From positions 608,396-672,395 of the forward strand of contig NZ_BMBA01000001.1 of NCBI RefSeq assembly GCF_017312485.1: DNA of 64,000 nt, written 5' to 3'. The translations under genes and the position numbers were made by a program. The DNA comes from Clostridium zeae (GTDB lineage Bacteria > Bacillota > Clostridia > Clostridiales > Clostridiaceae). Below the pieces are notes generated by a model, which had not been told where the DNA came from, did no database searches, and saw nothing but the letters and a program-made list of their open reading frames with translations. This document shows, in pieces, positions 44,294 through 56,422 of this stretch. Each line of letters opens with the position of its first letter. Within the stretch, counting starts at the first letter, position 1.

Positions 44294-45991
44294 TTAAAGT
44301 AAGCCCATTAAATCAAGCACATCCATTATTATAAGCAACAAATCCATTAATGCTACTATTACTACAACTATATTTAAAAATATATAAAAGAATCTTTTTA
44401 TGCCTTGTACATTTCTTGATCTTGCCTTTTTGAAATACTTAAAGCAACTATGCATAATACCTGCTAACATTAGTAATAATATTATATCTACGGTAGTAGA
44501 AGATGATGCATTTTTTCCAATAACTGATAGAGCCTTTCCAATTGCAACTATTAAAGCAAAATATCCAAATAGGCGATATGAAAATCGTCCATTTGTAGAT
44601 TCTTTTTCTGATTTAACATTAACGTTTTTTATCTTTAAATCTTTCTCTACCTCTATTGTCTTTAAATCTTTCTCTATTTTTCTGACCTTTAAATCACTCT
44701 GTATTTTTCTTGTCCTTAAAGCTTTCTTTATGTTTTTGCATTCTTCCTTTAAATCACGGCTTAGATTTTTAGAATTTTCTTGATTTTTTGCATAATAAAA
44801 TATTCTAGTTAGATAATCTCTAGCAACTCCATCTTCTGGTTTTACTTTTAAAATCTCTCTAAAGACTTTACTTGCATTAACAAAATCTGAATTCTCAATA
44901 TACCTTTTCCCTAACAGTTCCTTTACTCCTAAATCCTTTGGATTGCGACTCACTAAGAATTTATAAACTTCTATAGCTTTATCGATTTTATTAGCATAAG
45001 TATAGGTCTTTGCTTGATATAAGTATATTGCCATGTCATTTTTTGATAATCCTATCGCTACATTAAAGTTATCACGAGCGGTGCTATCATCATTAATTCT
45101 AATATAATATTCACTATTCATGGATTTTAAATATGGGTCTTTATCATATATCTCTTCTGCAAGCACAATGAACTTCCTTGCATTGCCTAATTCATTGTTC
45201 ATTAATGCAATAAAAGCATCTTCTCTATATTTTACGTATTTACCATAATCAACATCTGCATTCTCATCCAAAAAGTTATATCTCGTAATTCTATCCTCAT
45301 TACTTAACTGTAAAAATATGTAGTTTACTATCTCAATTGGATAATCATAATGAGTATGCCATTTTTCTTCATTGATTTGAAAGCTCTGACTAAGTAACTT
45401 AAATATATCTCTTGGCAGGCAGTAATTCTCTATTAAAAAGTCTGCCATTCTCGTACAAATTTGGTTCCTAAGTTCGAATTTCCACATTACTTCATCACTT
45501 AAAAGTTCTTTCCAATACTTTAAATCAATACGCTTAAAGAAATCGTCATATAAAGCTTGTACCTTTTCAAAGAACGCATCAATTTGCACACTAAAATTAA
45601 CTTCAAGCTTAACTTCCTCATCTTTTATATTGATGCGAGGAGGTGTCTTATAGTTATAATCGTCTAAGTTATCCTCATTATTTGCAATTTTTAAATCAAT
45701 TAATCTTTGATTATTGCTTTCTTTATAAATATCACCATTGTCATTTTCATTGAATTCTTCTTCAGAATGAACAAGATCTAAAGCTTTATCATTTAAGGAT
45801 AAATCATTATATTCTATATTCTTCTTATAACTTTTAGCATATCTTAAGCAACTATCATATGCTTCTTTAAGAACTTGAAATCCTTCTGGATCATCTTCTG
45901 GATTAGTTCTTTTTAATTTCCTTGCATAAGCTCTCTTTATTTCCTTGACTTCCCCAGTAGGTTCGATTTCAAGCACCTGCCACATGCTCAT
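44294..45991 (-). CDS. J-like domain/TPR membrane protein
   Basis: The 565-residue protein starts with a J-like domain: MSMWQVLEIEPTGEVKEIKR, AYARKLKRTNPEDDPEGFQV, LKEAYDSC. The HPD tripeptide needed to stimulate Hsp70 is replaced by NPE. Helical TPR-like repeats follow (DMAIYLYQAKTYTYANKIDK, NPKDLGVKELLGKRYIENSD), then a lysine-rich coiled coil. Two membrane helices near the C-terminus complete it (YFALIVAIGKALSVI and FFYIFLNIVVVIVALMDLLL). Its ATG overlaps the Hsp70 stop by one base (TAATG), so the pair is translationally coupled and presumably works together at the membrane. Confidence 0.82.
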   Translation of the reverse strand: MSMWQVLEIEPTGEVKEIKRAYARKLKRTNPEDDPEGFQVLKEAYDSCLRYAKSYKKNIEYNDLSLNDKALDLVHSEEEFNENDNGDIYKESNNQRLIDLKIANNEDNLDDYNYKTPPRINIKDEEVKLEVNFSVQIDAFFEKVQALYDDFFKRIDLKYWKELLSDEVMWKFELRNQICTRMADFLIENYCLPRDIFKLLSQSFQINEEKWHTHYDYPIEIVNYIFLQLSNEDRITRYNFLDENADVDYGKYVKYREDAFIALMNNELGNARKFIVLAEEIYDKDPYLKSMNSEYYIRINDDSTARDNFNVAIGLSKNDMAIYLYQAKTYTYANKIDKAIEVYKFLVSRNPKDLGVKELLGKRYIENSDFVNASKVFREILKVKPEDGVARDYLTRIFYYAKNQENSKNLSRDLKEECKNIKKALRTRKIQSDLKVRKIEKDLKTIEVEKDLKIKNVNVKSEKESTNGRFSYRLFGYFALIVAIGKALSVIGKNASSSTTVDIILLLMLAGIMHSCFKYFKKARSRNVQGIKRFFYIFLNIVVVIVALMDLLLIIMDVLDLMGLL

Positions 45992-47691
45992 TAATAATCA
46001 AACCACCCTTCCAGTTGGTTTAATTTTTCTTCTAATTCCTTTGCTGCTTTTTTTATAGCTTTATCATCCTGACTTGCTAAAATTCCATCAAAATCTTTAA
46101 GCAAGTTTGCTATATATTGACGTTTATCTCCTAAAGATTCTTGATATAACCTCTCCCCTTTTGCAAGTAGCAGTTTATTCTCCATTTTATCTCTAGGGTG
46201 GATTTTTATATCCTTCAAGGTTTTTAATCTCTCTTCAATTTCTTTCTTTGTCATGCTTCCTTTATTTTTCTCAATAACTACACTTCTAACTTCACCACTG
46301 GACAATACCTTTGCTTCTACTTCTAGAAGACCATTGATATCATAGGTATATCTTAAATCAACCTCTTCTTTTCCTGCTGGACCTTTGGGAAGATTTATCT
46401 CAAATTCTCCAAGCCATAGATTTTCGTTAGTCTTACGGCCTTCACCTTGATAAACAGATATCCTCATTATGGATTGATTATCCGCTATGGTAACAAGAGA
46501 TTTTACTCGGCTAACAGGGATAGTTGTGTTCCTCTCTATGATTGGGAGAAAATATCCTGATTCTATAGTTCCATCACTATGTCTAGCACTAGTTTCTACT
46601 CCAAGAGTGTATGGACAAACATCAGTTAATACCATTTCTTTTAAAGCTTCATTTCTCTCCATTAAGGCAACCTGAATTGCAGCACCCAAAGCAACCGCTT
46701 CATCAGGATTTATATTTGTATATGGAAGCTTTCCAAACATCTTACTAACCACTGATTTTATTATAGGCATTCTAGTTGCTCCACCTATAAGAATTACCGC
46801 ATCCATTTCGCTAGGACTAAGTTCAGCATCCCTTAAAGCACGTTCAATAGGGTTTCTAAATCTAAATAATAGCTGAGTTGCTAATTTATCAAATTCATCT
46901 TTATTTATAACTCTTTCATAGGTTTTATCCCCCAAAGTAAAAGTCATAGTTCCAGAATTGCTTTCACCAATTGCTCTCTTGCAAATCTCCGCCTGTTTAT
47001 AAAGTGCAGATTTTTCCATCGAACTTAAGGCTTCCACTTCAAGCTTTTCACTATCTACGAAATAAGACACTAATAGATTTGTGAAGTCCTCTCCCCCTAA
47101 AAAGTTATCCCCTGATATAGATCTAACTTCCATTACCCCTTCAAATAATTCTAATATAGATACATCAAAGGTTCCTCCACCTAAGTCAAAAACTATAAAT
47201 TGAGTTTCCTCTTCTTCTTGATGAAGCCCATAGGCTATAGCTGCTGCAGTAGGTTCACTAATAAGCCTTTCTACCTTAAGGCCCGCAAGCTCTGCTGCCT
47301 GTTTTGTTGCCTTTCTTTGGGTATCATTAAAATAAGCAGGTATACTTATAACTGCTTCCTTCACTTCTTCTCCTAAAAAAGCTTCTGCATCCTCTTTTAA
47401 AGCTCTTAATATAAATGAAGATAATTCCACTGGTGTAAATGAGTATTTACCAAGCTTGTACTCTTTATTTGTTCCCATATAGCGTTTAAATACAGATGAA
47501 GTCATATGCGGATGAGTTATGAGTCTCTCCTTCGCAACTGCCCCTATAACTATTTCATTATTATCATCAACCCCAACCACAGATGGTGTAAGGTTTGACC
47601 CATGTATATTTGGTATTATTCTAGGCCCATCCTCAGTCCAATAAGCTACAAGACTATTTGTTGTACCCAAGTCAATTCCTATTGCAGGCAT
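45991..47691 (-). CDS. Hsp70 family chaperone (HscC/DnaK-like)
   Basis: The 566-residue protein has the full Hsp70 ATPase: AIGIDLGTTNSLVAYW (phosphate 1), EAVISIPAYFNDTQRKATKQ, IVFDLGGGTFDVSILEL (phosphate 2), and AVILIGGATRMPIIKS (adenosine). A shortened substrate domain and lid follow (PYTLGVETS, then LRYTYDINGLLEVEA). It is shorter than DnaK (~610-640), resembling HscC-type proteins. ATG 47691 was chosen for GGAAGGGG upstream. It is coupled to the J-like protein downstream and is not the housekeeping dnaK operon because grpE, dnaJ and hrcA are absent. Confidence 0.93.
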   Translation of the reverse strand: MPAIGIDLGTTNSLVAYWTEDGPRIIPNIHGSNLTPSVVGVDDNNEIVIGAVAKERLITHPHMTSSVFKRYMGTNKEYKLGKYSFTPVELSSFILRALKEDAEAFLGEEVKEAVISIPAYFNDTQRKATKQAAELAGLKVERLISEPTAAAIAYGLHQEEEETQFIVFDLGGGTFDVSILELFEGVMEVRSISGDNFLGGEDFTNLLVSYFVDSEKLEVEALSSMEKSALYKQAEICKRAIGESNSGTMTFTLGDKTYERVINKDEFDKLATQLLFRFRNPIERALRDAELSPSEMDAVILIGGATRMPIIKSVVSKMFGKLPYTNINPDEAVALGAAIQVALMERNEALKEMVLTDVCPYTLGVETSARHSDGTIESGYFLPIIERNTTIPVSRVKSLVTIADNQSIMRISVYQGEGRKTNENLWLGEFEINLPKGPAGKEEVDLRYTYDINGLLEVEAKVLSSGEVRSVVIEKNKGSMTKKEIEERLKTLKDIKIHPRDKMENKLLLAKGERLYQESLGDKRQYIANLLKDFDGILASQDDKAIKKAAKELEEKLNQLEGWFDY

Positions 47692-47872
47692 AAAATCTTC
47701 CCCTTCCAATTCCCTAATATATTCCCATTATTTCTAACTAATTTTTCGTCTAAACTATAATTTCTATCAAAATCACCACTTTAGACTATAATATACATAT
47801 TGTAACATATTTTTTAAAAACGCTCCACCTATGTATAAATTAGTAAATAATGCACTCTTAGTTCCAATTGAA

Positions 47873-47972
47873 AGCTCTGTTTTCTATTTTTCCAAATTTA
47901 CTTCCCTCTGCCCTTTGTCTTATAAATTCTTCAACTAATGAGTTTAGCTTCTTGAACATAACTTTATCTTTA
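47873..47972 (-). pseudogene. remnant paralogue of the 39313-40113 unknown gene
   Basis: The minus strand reads MFKKLNSLVEEFIRQRAEGS, then KFGKIENRAFN, matching VEKLNSSVEEFLKQKAEGSK, then YGKIESRAS in the intact gene. Sequence identity ends abruptly on both sides, so only ~33 codons survive. Confidence 0.65.
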
Positions 47973-47981
47973 TTCACCATA

Positions 47982-48854
47982 TTATCCTTTTATATTAAGT
48001 AAAAAATCACTAAGGCATCTACTAACTGCTTCTTCAGTATTTGTGAAGCATATACCTTTCTCTCTAAGCTTATTATTACATATCCTCAGATCTCTACTGT
48101 TTTCCTTATACCTTTCTGTATCTTTTATCAAAAGCTCCTCTATCCTATGACCTAGACCTATATTTTCTAAAATCACTTTTCCAACTTCATATGTACTTAG
48201 GTTATTTTCGCTTCCAGTATTGTATATCCCCTTTGGCAGATTTAGAAGCTTATGAAAATTACATATTAGATCATAAACATAAGTTATTCCTCTATACTCA
48301 TTTGCAGGAAGAGTTATTTGTTCGCTCTTCAGTGCAGCTTTTACTAGATTCCAAATTATATTAGAATTTATCTTAACCTTTCTTTCTGGTAAACTAAATA
48401 ACCAGGTAAGTCTTAATATAACTGGGTCCTCCACAATGCCACATATAGCATTTTCAGCTTCAAGCTTGTGTCTACCATAAACCGTATTGGGCACTGCTAC
48501 ACATTCTTCCTTATATGGGCCGGCTTCAGCATTGCCATTGTATATCTGATCTGAACTTAAATATATTAACTTTGTCCCTGTAGCAGCACAGCCTTTAGCG
48601 ATATTAATTGTACCAGTAACATTTACATCGTAAGATAATTCAGGATTGCTTTCACATTTACCTGTATCAGATATTGCTGCGGAATGAATAAGATATTTTG
48701 GCTTAACATTAATAATTTTTTCTATAGTTTTTTCTTGGTCACAGATATCTAAATCCTTATGGTTTAGAGCAATTATGTTATATTTGTCTTTATAATATCG
48801 AATAAATCTAGACGCAAAAAAGCCCTCTGCTCCAGTAATTAGTATTTTATCCAT
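47982..48854 (-). CDS. dTDP-4-dehydrorhamnose reductase-like SDR (RfbD-like)
   Basis: The 290-residue extended SDR has the NAD(P) motif ILITGAEGFFASRFIRYY and the RfbD-like strand NVTGTINIAKGCAATGTKLI. The catalytic YGRHKLEAE (YxxxK) and a Ser-rich SSDQIYNG before it are intact. It would reduce a nucleotide-linked 4-keto sugar or a similar substrate. No rfbABC genes are nearby, so the sugar is uncertain. GAGGATTATAC precedes the ATG. Confidence 0.85.
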   Translation of the reverse strand: MDKILITGAEGFFASRFIRYYKDKYNIIALNHKDLDICDQEKTIEKIINVKPKYLIHSAAISDTGKCESNPELSYDVNVTGTINIAKGCAATGTKLIYLSSDQIYNGNAEAGPYKEECVAVPNTVYGRHKLEAENAICGIVEDPVILRLTWLFSLPERKVKINSNIIWNLVKAALKSEQITLPANEYRGITYVYDLICNFHKLLNLPKGIYNTGSENNLSTYEVGKVILENIGLGHRIEELLIKDTERYKENSRDLRICNNKLREKGICFTNTEEAVSRCLSDFLLNIKG

Positions 48855-49028
48855 GTATAATCCTCACTTTATCTTTTTATAATATATACTTTGTCCATTT
48901 TTTATCATCTTAATTTATTATTTTCAAATATGTTATAGAGTTCCTAGCTGAGCTACTAATTTATACATACTAAATTCATAGTAATTGGTTTCCAACATGT
49001 ATAAATTAAGTTTCTAAACAAGAACTCC

Positions 49029-49646
49029 TTAAAAACCACATTCTTCATTAACTATATATAATTTCATTCTATTTTTATCAGATTGACCTTCTATTATTGA
49101 TAGGCTATTACACACTCTTTCCTTTGACAGGCAATCAACACACCTATTTAAGGTTACACAGGGAGGGTTGAACCCTGCTCTTTTGGCATTTTGTGGGCAA
49201 GCTATATTTTTTACTCTTTTTATTGCTTCCTCTAAGGTATCTACAACTTTATTTCTTCCAACAACAATTATTACTTTGTCTGGTCCATAGTTAATTGCAG
49301 CTACTCTATTGCCACTATGGTCTACATTAACGATTCTTCCATCAAGAGACACCGCATTGGAACCAGTGATATACCAATCAGAACGCAGCGCCTTCTTCTT
49401 TAAGGACTTACACTGTTCTTTATCCTTACCAAGCTCTTTATCGTATACAATATTACCCCTTTTTAATAAAGCATCTGTAATATCCATCTTCCCAAGGGTA
49501 GCTGAATGCCCTATTCCAACAGTACATTCAATAGGTACAGTATTTAATATATATGCCTTAACATTCTCTAAGGTTTCAAAATACTGAACCTCTATATTTC
49601 TAAGTTTAAAGCTTTCCTTCAATTTATTAATGTTCTCAATATTCAT
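49029..49646 (-). CDS. LUD-domain (LutC/YkgG-like, DUF162) protein
   Basis: The 205-residue protein is a stand-alone LUD domain: VGIGHSATLGKMDITDALLK, then DWYITGSNAVSLDGRIVNVD, HSGNRVAAINYGPDKVIIVV. A cysteine-rich tail follows (CVTLNRCVDCLSKERVC), which could bind metal. Relatives take part in lactate oxidation (LutC) but solo LUD proteins in clostridia have no defined role and no lutA/lutB is here. GAGGATATAG precedes the ATG. It is divergent from the XRE operon across a repeat-containing 393-base region. Confidence 0.87.
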   Translation of the reverse strand: MNIENINKLKESFKLRNIEVQYFETLENVKAYILNTVPIECTVGIGHSATLGKMDITDALLKRGNIVYDKELGKDKEQCKSLKKKALRSDWYITGSNAVSLDGRIVNVDHSGNRVAAINYGPDKVIIVVGRNKVVDTLEEAIKRVKNIACPQNAKRAGFNPPCVTLNRCVDCLSKERVCNSLSIIEGQSDKNRMKLYIVNEECGF

Positions 49647-49804
49647 CTATATCCTCAATCCACCTTATACTTGATTATAAAATACACTGATTATTTCATA
49701 CATGAAAATTATACCATTTAACTAAGTGTACTGTATAATATCTTTTACTAATGCTTTTCCATACTAATGAGAACATCTTTAGCTTAGATAAAAAGCGCCA
49801 AACC

Positions 49805-49925
49805 GCGTTTCGTATGCAAAACCTGCATTTCAAATACAAAAATGGCATTTCGTTTACAAATATTCAATTGTAACTTTCAAAGATTGCTTTTCAATTTATA
49901 AAATAGCATCTCACGATTCAATTGA
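49805..49925. repeat. tandem 20-bp imperfect repeat array
   Basis: Three contiguous units of exactly 20 bp start at 49805, 49825 and 49845: GCGTTTCGTATGCAAAACCT, GCATTTCAAATACAAAAATG, GCATTTCGTTTACAAATATT. After a 21-base degenerate stretch, weaker units begin at 49886 and 49906. The core GCxTTTCnnnnnCAAA recurs every two helical turns in the divergent promoter region, suggesting a cooperative operator array. The rest of the 49647-50039 gap holds only the XRE promoter. Confidence 0.55.
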
Positions 49926-49975
49926 CCCTACATTAAACTTCTTGTCCCATTTATTTTGCATTATGTAAAATATAT

Positions 49976-50004
49976 TTGACATATTGCAAAACATATTATA
50001 CTAT
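49976..50004 (+). promoter_or_regulatory. sigma-A promoter of the XRE-membrane protein operon
   Basis: TTGACA and TACTAT are spaced 17 bases apart, 35 bases before the XRE start codon and about 50 bases after the repeat array. Confidence 0.65.
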
Positions 50005-50039
50005 ATATACATAATATGGAACGAAAGGTTGTAGTTTAC

Positions 50040-50234
50040 ATGAAAAATATAAAATTAAAAATGGCTAGAGTTGAAAGTGATATGTCTCAGGATGAATTAG
50101 CTAAAGCTGTAGGTGCTACTAGACAGACCATTAGTATGATTGAATCTGGCAACTATAACCCTACACTAAAGCTTGCTGTAGCAATATGCAAAGCTCTTGG
50201 CAAGACCTTAAATGATCTTTTTTGGGAGGAATGA
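50040..50234 (+). CDS. small XRE-family transcriptional regulator
   Basis: The 64-residue protein is a single helix-turn-helix of the YgzD/Cro type: LKMARVESDMSQDELAKAVG, then ATRQTISMIESGNYNPTLKL and ALGKTLNDLFWEE. It probably represses its own operon. ATG 50040 is preferred over 50016 because AAAGG precedes it; alignment with the family also starts here. Two small membrane-protein genes follow, the first after 2 bases. Confidence 0.92.
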   Translation: MKNIKLKMARVESDMSQDELAKAVGATRQTISMIESGNYNPTLKLAVAICKALGKTLNDLFWEE

Positions 50235-50236
50235 CG

Positions 50237-50746
50237 ATGCTAAATATTGATGAAAGAAGTAAAAGAAAATTAGAAGAAACAGCGACAGGGGTATTAGGAC
50301 TTTTTTATGTGATATGCACCTTGGAGATGATAATAAAGCTTATGGTAACCAAAGATATCTCAAGTATACTAGGCGAGTTTATAATTTTCCTTTCTGTCAT
50401 CTTCACTTTTCTTATAGTGCAAAGATTTCACAGAAGCTATTCACCAACACTACCAAGAAAAAATAATGGTGAACTGCTGAGTGCCGAAAATACAAAACAA
50501 GCAAAGCACAAAAGGCTGTTGATCTATGCAAAAGACTCTTTTGTATATTCTATTAGCTTTACAGCGTTTTCTGTAGTAATGGATTACCTAACAAAAAAAC
50601 AAGATATAATCTTTAACCTAGAATTCTTTGTAAGTCAATTTTTTAAAATTATACTATACTTTATTCCTTTCTTTATTTTAGATACTTTATTGAAAGAGAG
50701 AAAAATTAAAAAATACAACAAATGGAATGATAATCCAGATAATTAG
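50237..50746 (+). CDS. membrane protein of the XRE operon (four helices)
   Basis: The 169-residue protein has four hydrophobic segments (GVLGLFYVICTLEMIIKLMV, LGEFIIFLSVIFTFLIVQRF, YSISFTAFSVVMDYL, FFKIILYFIPFFIL) and a basic C-terminus. It resembles the DUF6773/DUF3796-like membrane proteins that follow YgzD-type regulators, but I cannot fix the family. ATG 50237 is used because GGAGG, inside the end of the regulator gene, sits seven bases upstream, giving translational coupling. Confidence 0.75.
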   Translation: MLNIDERSKRKLEETATGVLGLFYVICTLEMIIKLMVTKDISSILGEFIIFLSVIFTFLIVQRFHRSYSPTLPRKNNGELLSAENTKQAKHKRLLIYAKDSFVYSISFTAFSVVMDYLTKKQDIIFNLEFFVSQFFKIILYFIPFFILDTLLKERKIKKYNKWNDNPDN

Positions 50747-50755
50747 GAGGTTATT

Positions 50756-51007
50756 ATGAATTTTAAAAAGAAGTTAAAGAATTATGCAAATGGTAGTGAT
50801 GAAAGAACTATAGACGTAGTAGGGAGTTCTTCCCTTATAACCCTTATCATAGGAGTAGTAATCTTTTTAGTTGAGATGCTAGTTAAATTTGAAATAACAA
50901 AGGATTTACACTCAATTACCTGGGAAGCTGTGCTTTTTCATATTATGATAGTTGTATTCGTGGTTATTCATCTGCTAAACAAGATACCAATAAAAACTAA
51001 GCTTTAG
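50756..51007 (+). CDS. small two-helix membrane protein of the XRE operon
   Basis: The 83-residue protein begins with a charged stretch (NFKKKLKNYANGSDERTIDV). Two membrane helices follow (SLITLIIGVVIFLVEMLVKF and AVLFHIMIVVFVVIHLL). AGGAGG precedes the ATG ten bases after the previous stop. It is the third gene of the XRE operon and is similar in layout to the preceding membrane protein. Function unknown. Confidence 0.72.
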   Translation: MNFKKKLKNYANGSDERTIDVVGSSSLITLIIGVVIFLVEMLVKFEITKDLHSITWEAVLFHIMIVVFVVIHLLNKIPIKTKL

Positions 51008-51430
51008 TAAAGATATCAGAACAAGCCGCTTGGGTCATTTTATCAGAAATTGCTGAGACGGATGGTCCAGAAATAGAATTACTAGCTGCAGGTGATGCCT
51101 CAGTTATTGGAGGATTTCTATTATGCTTGTTACTATTATAACTATAGAAAGGGTGTAGATGATGAATTCATAAATTCTAGGTAATACTATAAGACGTTAC
51201 GAACCATTTACCATTAAAGAAGTACTCTATGCAAAAACAAACGATATTGTTAAGTATGCAGTTTTCATTGATGACGCCCCACTTTCTTTAGAGTTCAGCT
51301 TTGGTACCTCCCTAAAGCAATCAATACAAAAGAAGATTACTTTTTTCAACAAATCTCACTACTAATAGAATAGCTTTCATTGAAGCAGCTAGAACCAAAC
51401 TAAAATCAAATTTTAAAAATTCTTAATCGT
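51008..51430 (+). pseudogene. decayed coding sequence
   Basis: Three plus-strand open stretches without starts follow one another in different frames. They read QAAWVILSEIAETDGPEIEL, then AAGDASVIGGFLLC; RYEPFTIKEVLYAKTNDIVK, then YAVFIDDAPLSLEFSFGTSL; and NRIAFIEAARTKLKSNFKNS. Codon use looks protein-like, so this is a broken gene or genes of unrecognised family. Confidence 0.45.
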
Positions 51431-51661
51431 AAGTATCATTAGGAATGTGCTATATAACTTAAAGTGAGCATACATAGATTTGATTTACGCACCTCTATGT
51501 ATGCTTTTGGTTTTAATAAAATTATAAAATTAAAAATTCATATAATCATAAAAACATTTAATCATATAATTATAAAATCAAAAAATCATATAAATATATA
51601 GGAAACATGCGGGTTTGATCTATTTTGGATTATTTAAAACTAATTAACTTTCTAAGATAGG

Positions 51662-51859
51662 ATTGATGATTATTCTGAATTACTTAATTTAATTGCAAAT
51701 AATGGAACACAAAAACAAAAAAATGAAGTAAAAACTAGATTAAATCAAAAATTATCTAAGCTTGAAACTTCGTTTAGCTCAATAATTAAAAATTGTGGTA
51801 ATGACCCAATGAATTATTATTTATTGGATTCAGATGTTAACTCTAATAGGCATCAATGA
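51662..51859 (+). pseudogene. C-terminal fragment of an unknown protein
   Basis: An open frame without a start codon reads IDDYSELLNLIANNGTQKQK, then SKLETSFSSIIKNCGNDPMN and ends at TGA 51857-51859. The protein-like composition suggests a truncated gene. The 51431-51661 stretch before it is AT-rich with no gene. Confidence 0.4.
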
Positions 51860-51941
51860 AAAACTACCCACATTCCAATTAGATATAGGCTTGTGGATAG
51901 TTTGCTTATTTATTAACACAGTATAGAAATTACTTTTTCCA

Positions 51942-53393
<1,452 letters not shown>

Positions 53394-53405
53394 TTACTAT
53401 TCTCC

Positions 53406-55280
<1,875 letters not shown>

Positions 55281-55284
55281 TTAT

Positions 55285-55349
55285 AAAAAAGACCTAGAGC
55301 CCCATAAATGTATAGGTGCACTTCTATACACTATGGAACTCTAGGTCTT
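55285..55349 (-). terminator. LicT-controlled terminator before bglP
   Basis: GACCTAGAG pairs with CTCTAGGTC with an inner TATAG/CTATA part, followed by TTTTTT on the minus strand. It overlaps the RAT, so antiterminator and terminator are exclusive. Confidence 0.85.
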
Positions 55350-55372
55350 GCCTGCTTAACCAGTAACAATCC
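55344..55372 (-). promoter_or_regulatory. ribonucleic antiterminator (RAT) before bglP
   Basis: On the minus strand GGATTGTTACTG, GTTAAG and CAGGCAAGACC match the conserved BglG/LicT RAT hairpin (GGATTGTTACTG...GCAGGCAAAACC). Confidence 0.92.
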
Positions 55373-55388
55373 TAGTGATAATCATTCT

Positions 55389-56237
55389 TCAATTATCTCT
55401 TGATTTATCCTCTGCTGTAACTCTTTTAATATGAACAGTCAAATAAACCAATTCTTCTTCTGTTAGTTCTTTTTGATATTCCAATCTAATTAACTCAGCA
55501 ATTTTCAAACTACATTGATATTCTTCTTTATATTTTGCTTTAATAATATCTTGAAAATCAACATCATTGCTTTCAATTATACTATTACTAAATAAACGAT
55601 AAGCGAAGAACTTCAAATGAGTCACAAGCCTAGTATAATGAAGAGACTCCTCATCAAAATTAATCTTATATTGATACCTTACTAAATTTAATACCTTCTG
55701 AATCAACTGTGTGATTTTCATAGTATCTTCCATTTCAGAACCTAATTCTGCATTGACAATATGTAATGCAATAGATGCGGCTTCATCCTCTGGTAATTCT
55801 ATGTTAAATTGTTCATTTATTATTTCTAATGCTTTTAGAGCAATTCTAAACTCAGCTAGATAAAATTTCTTGATTTCCCACAGCAAAGCATTGCTAAAAC
55901 TTAACCCCTGACTATATCTGGCTACAGCAAAATTAATATGGTCAGTCAAAGTCAAGTATATATTCTCATTTAACTCTTTTCCTAGAGTAGCTTTTGCGTA
56001 TTGAATAATGTTGTCAGACACTCTCACATATTCCATGGGTATTTGAGCAAGCAGTGCGTATAATTTTCCTGTCACATTTTTAGATTTCAAAAAGAATTCC
56101 TTTTCGATTTTACTTTCATCTACTTCGTCACCTTTTTGTTTCTGAAAACCAATGCCACTTCCTAAAAGCATCAGTTCCTGTCTTCTGGCATTCACTGCGC
56201 AAATTACATTATTATTGATGATTCGCGTAATTTTCAT
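55389..56237 (-). CDS. licT: BglG/LicT family transcriptional antiterminator
   Basis: The 282-residue protein has the N-terminal CAT RNA-binding domain (MKITRIINNNVICAVNARRQ, ELMLLGSGIGFQKQKGDEVD) and two PRDs (residues ~65-170 and ~175-282). The PRD histidines are visible in LTDHINFAVARY, ASIALHIVNAEL, THLKFFAYRLF and YLTVHIKRV. Unphosphorylated PRD1 and HPr-phosphorylated PRD2 activate it; it then binds the RAT and blocks termination. RATs occur both before bglP and before licT itself, so it is autoregulated. AAGGAG precedes the ATG. Confidence 0.96.
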   Translation of the reverse strand: MKITRIINNNVICAVNARRQELMLLGSGIGFQKQKGDEVDESKIEKEFFLKSKNVTGKLYALLAQIPMEYVRVSDNIIQYAKATLGKELNENIYLTLTDHINFAVARYSQGLSFSNALLWEIKKFYLAEFRIALKALEIINEQFNIELPEDEAASIALHIVNAELGSEMEDTMKITQLIQKVLNLVRYQYKINFDEESLHYTRLVTHLKFFAYRLFSNSIIESNDVDFQDIIKAKYKEEYQCSLKIAELIRLEYQKELTEEELVYLTVHIKRVTAEDKSRDN

Positions 56238-56278
56238 TTAAAACTCCTTATAAAATATAACATTCATATTTTTAGGCA

Positions 56279-56340
56279 AAAAAAAAAAGACCATTGATCA
56301 TGCAAACAAATAAAATGTCTACATAACAATAAGGTCTTGC
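56279..56340 (-). terminator. LicT-controlled terminator before licT
   Basis: AAGACC pairs with GGTCTT over a long AT-rich loop, followed on the minus strand by more than ten T. It overlaps the RAT at 56332-56361. Confidence 0.75.
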
Positions 56341-56361
56341 CTGCTTATCAGTAACAATCCT
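56332..56361 (-). promoter_or_regulatory. ribonucleic antiterminator (RAT) before licT
   Basis: GGATTGTTACTG, ATAAG and CAGGCAAGACC differ from the bglP RAT in only the loop, so licT expression needs its own product. Confidence 0.92.
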
Positions 56362-56422
56362 AGTTAAATCCATTATTAACTTATAGACATATAATATCAT
56401 CACATATTATGTTTGTCAATAT

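Noticed and set aside
45991..47691. Housekeeping dnaK-dnaJ operon
   Set aside because: grpE and hrcA are absent, the Hsp70 is short, and the J-like partner is a membrane protein without HPD.
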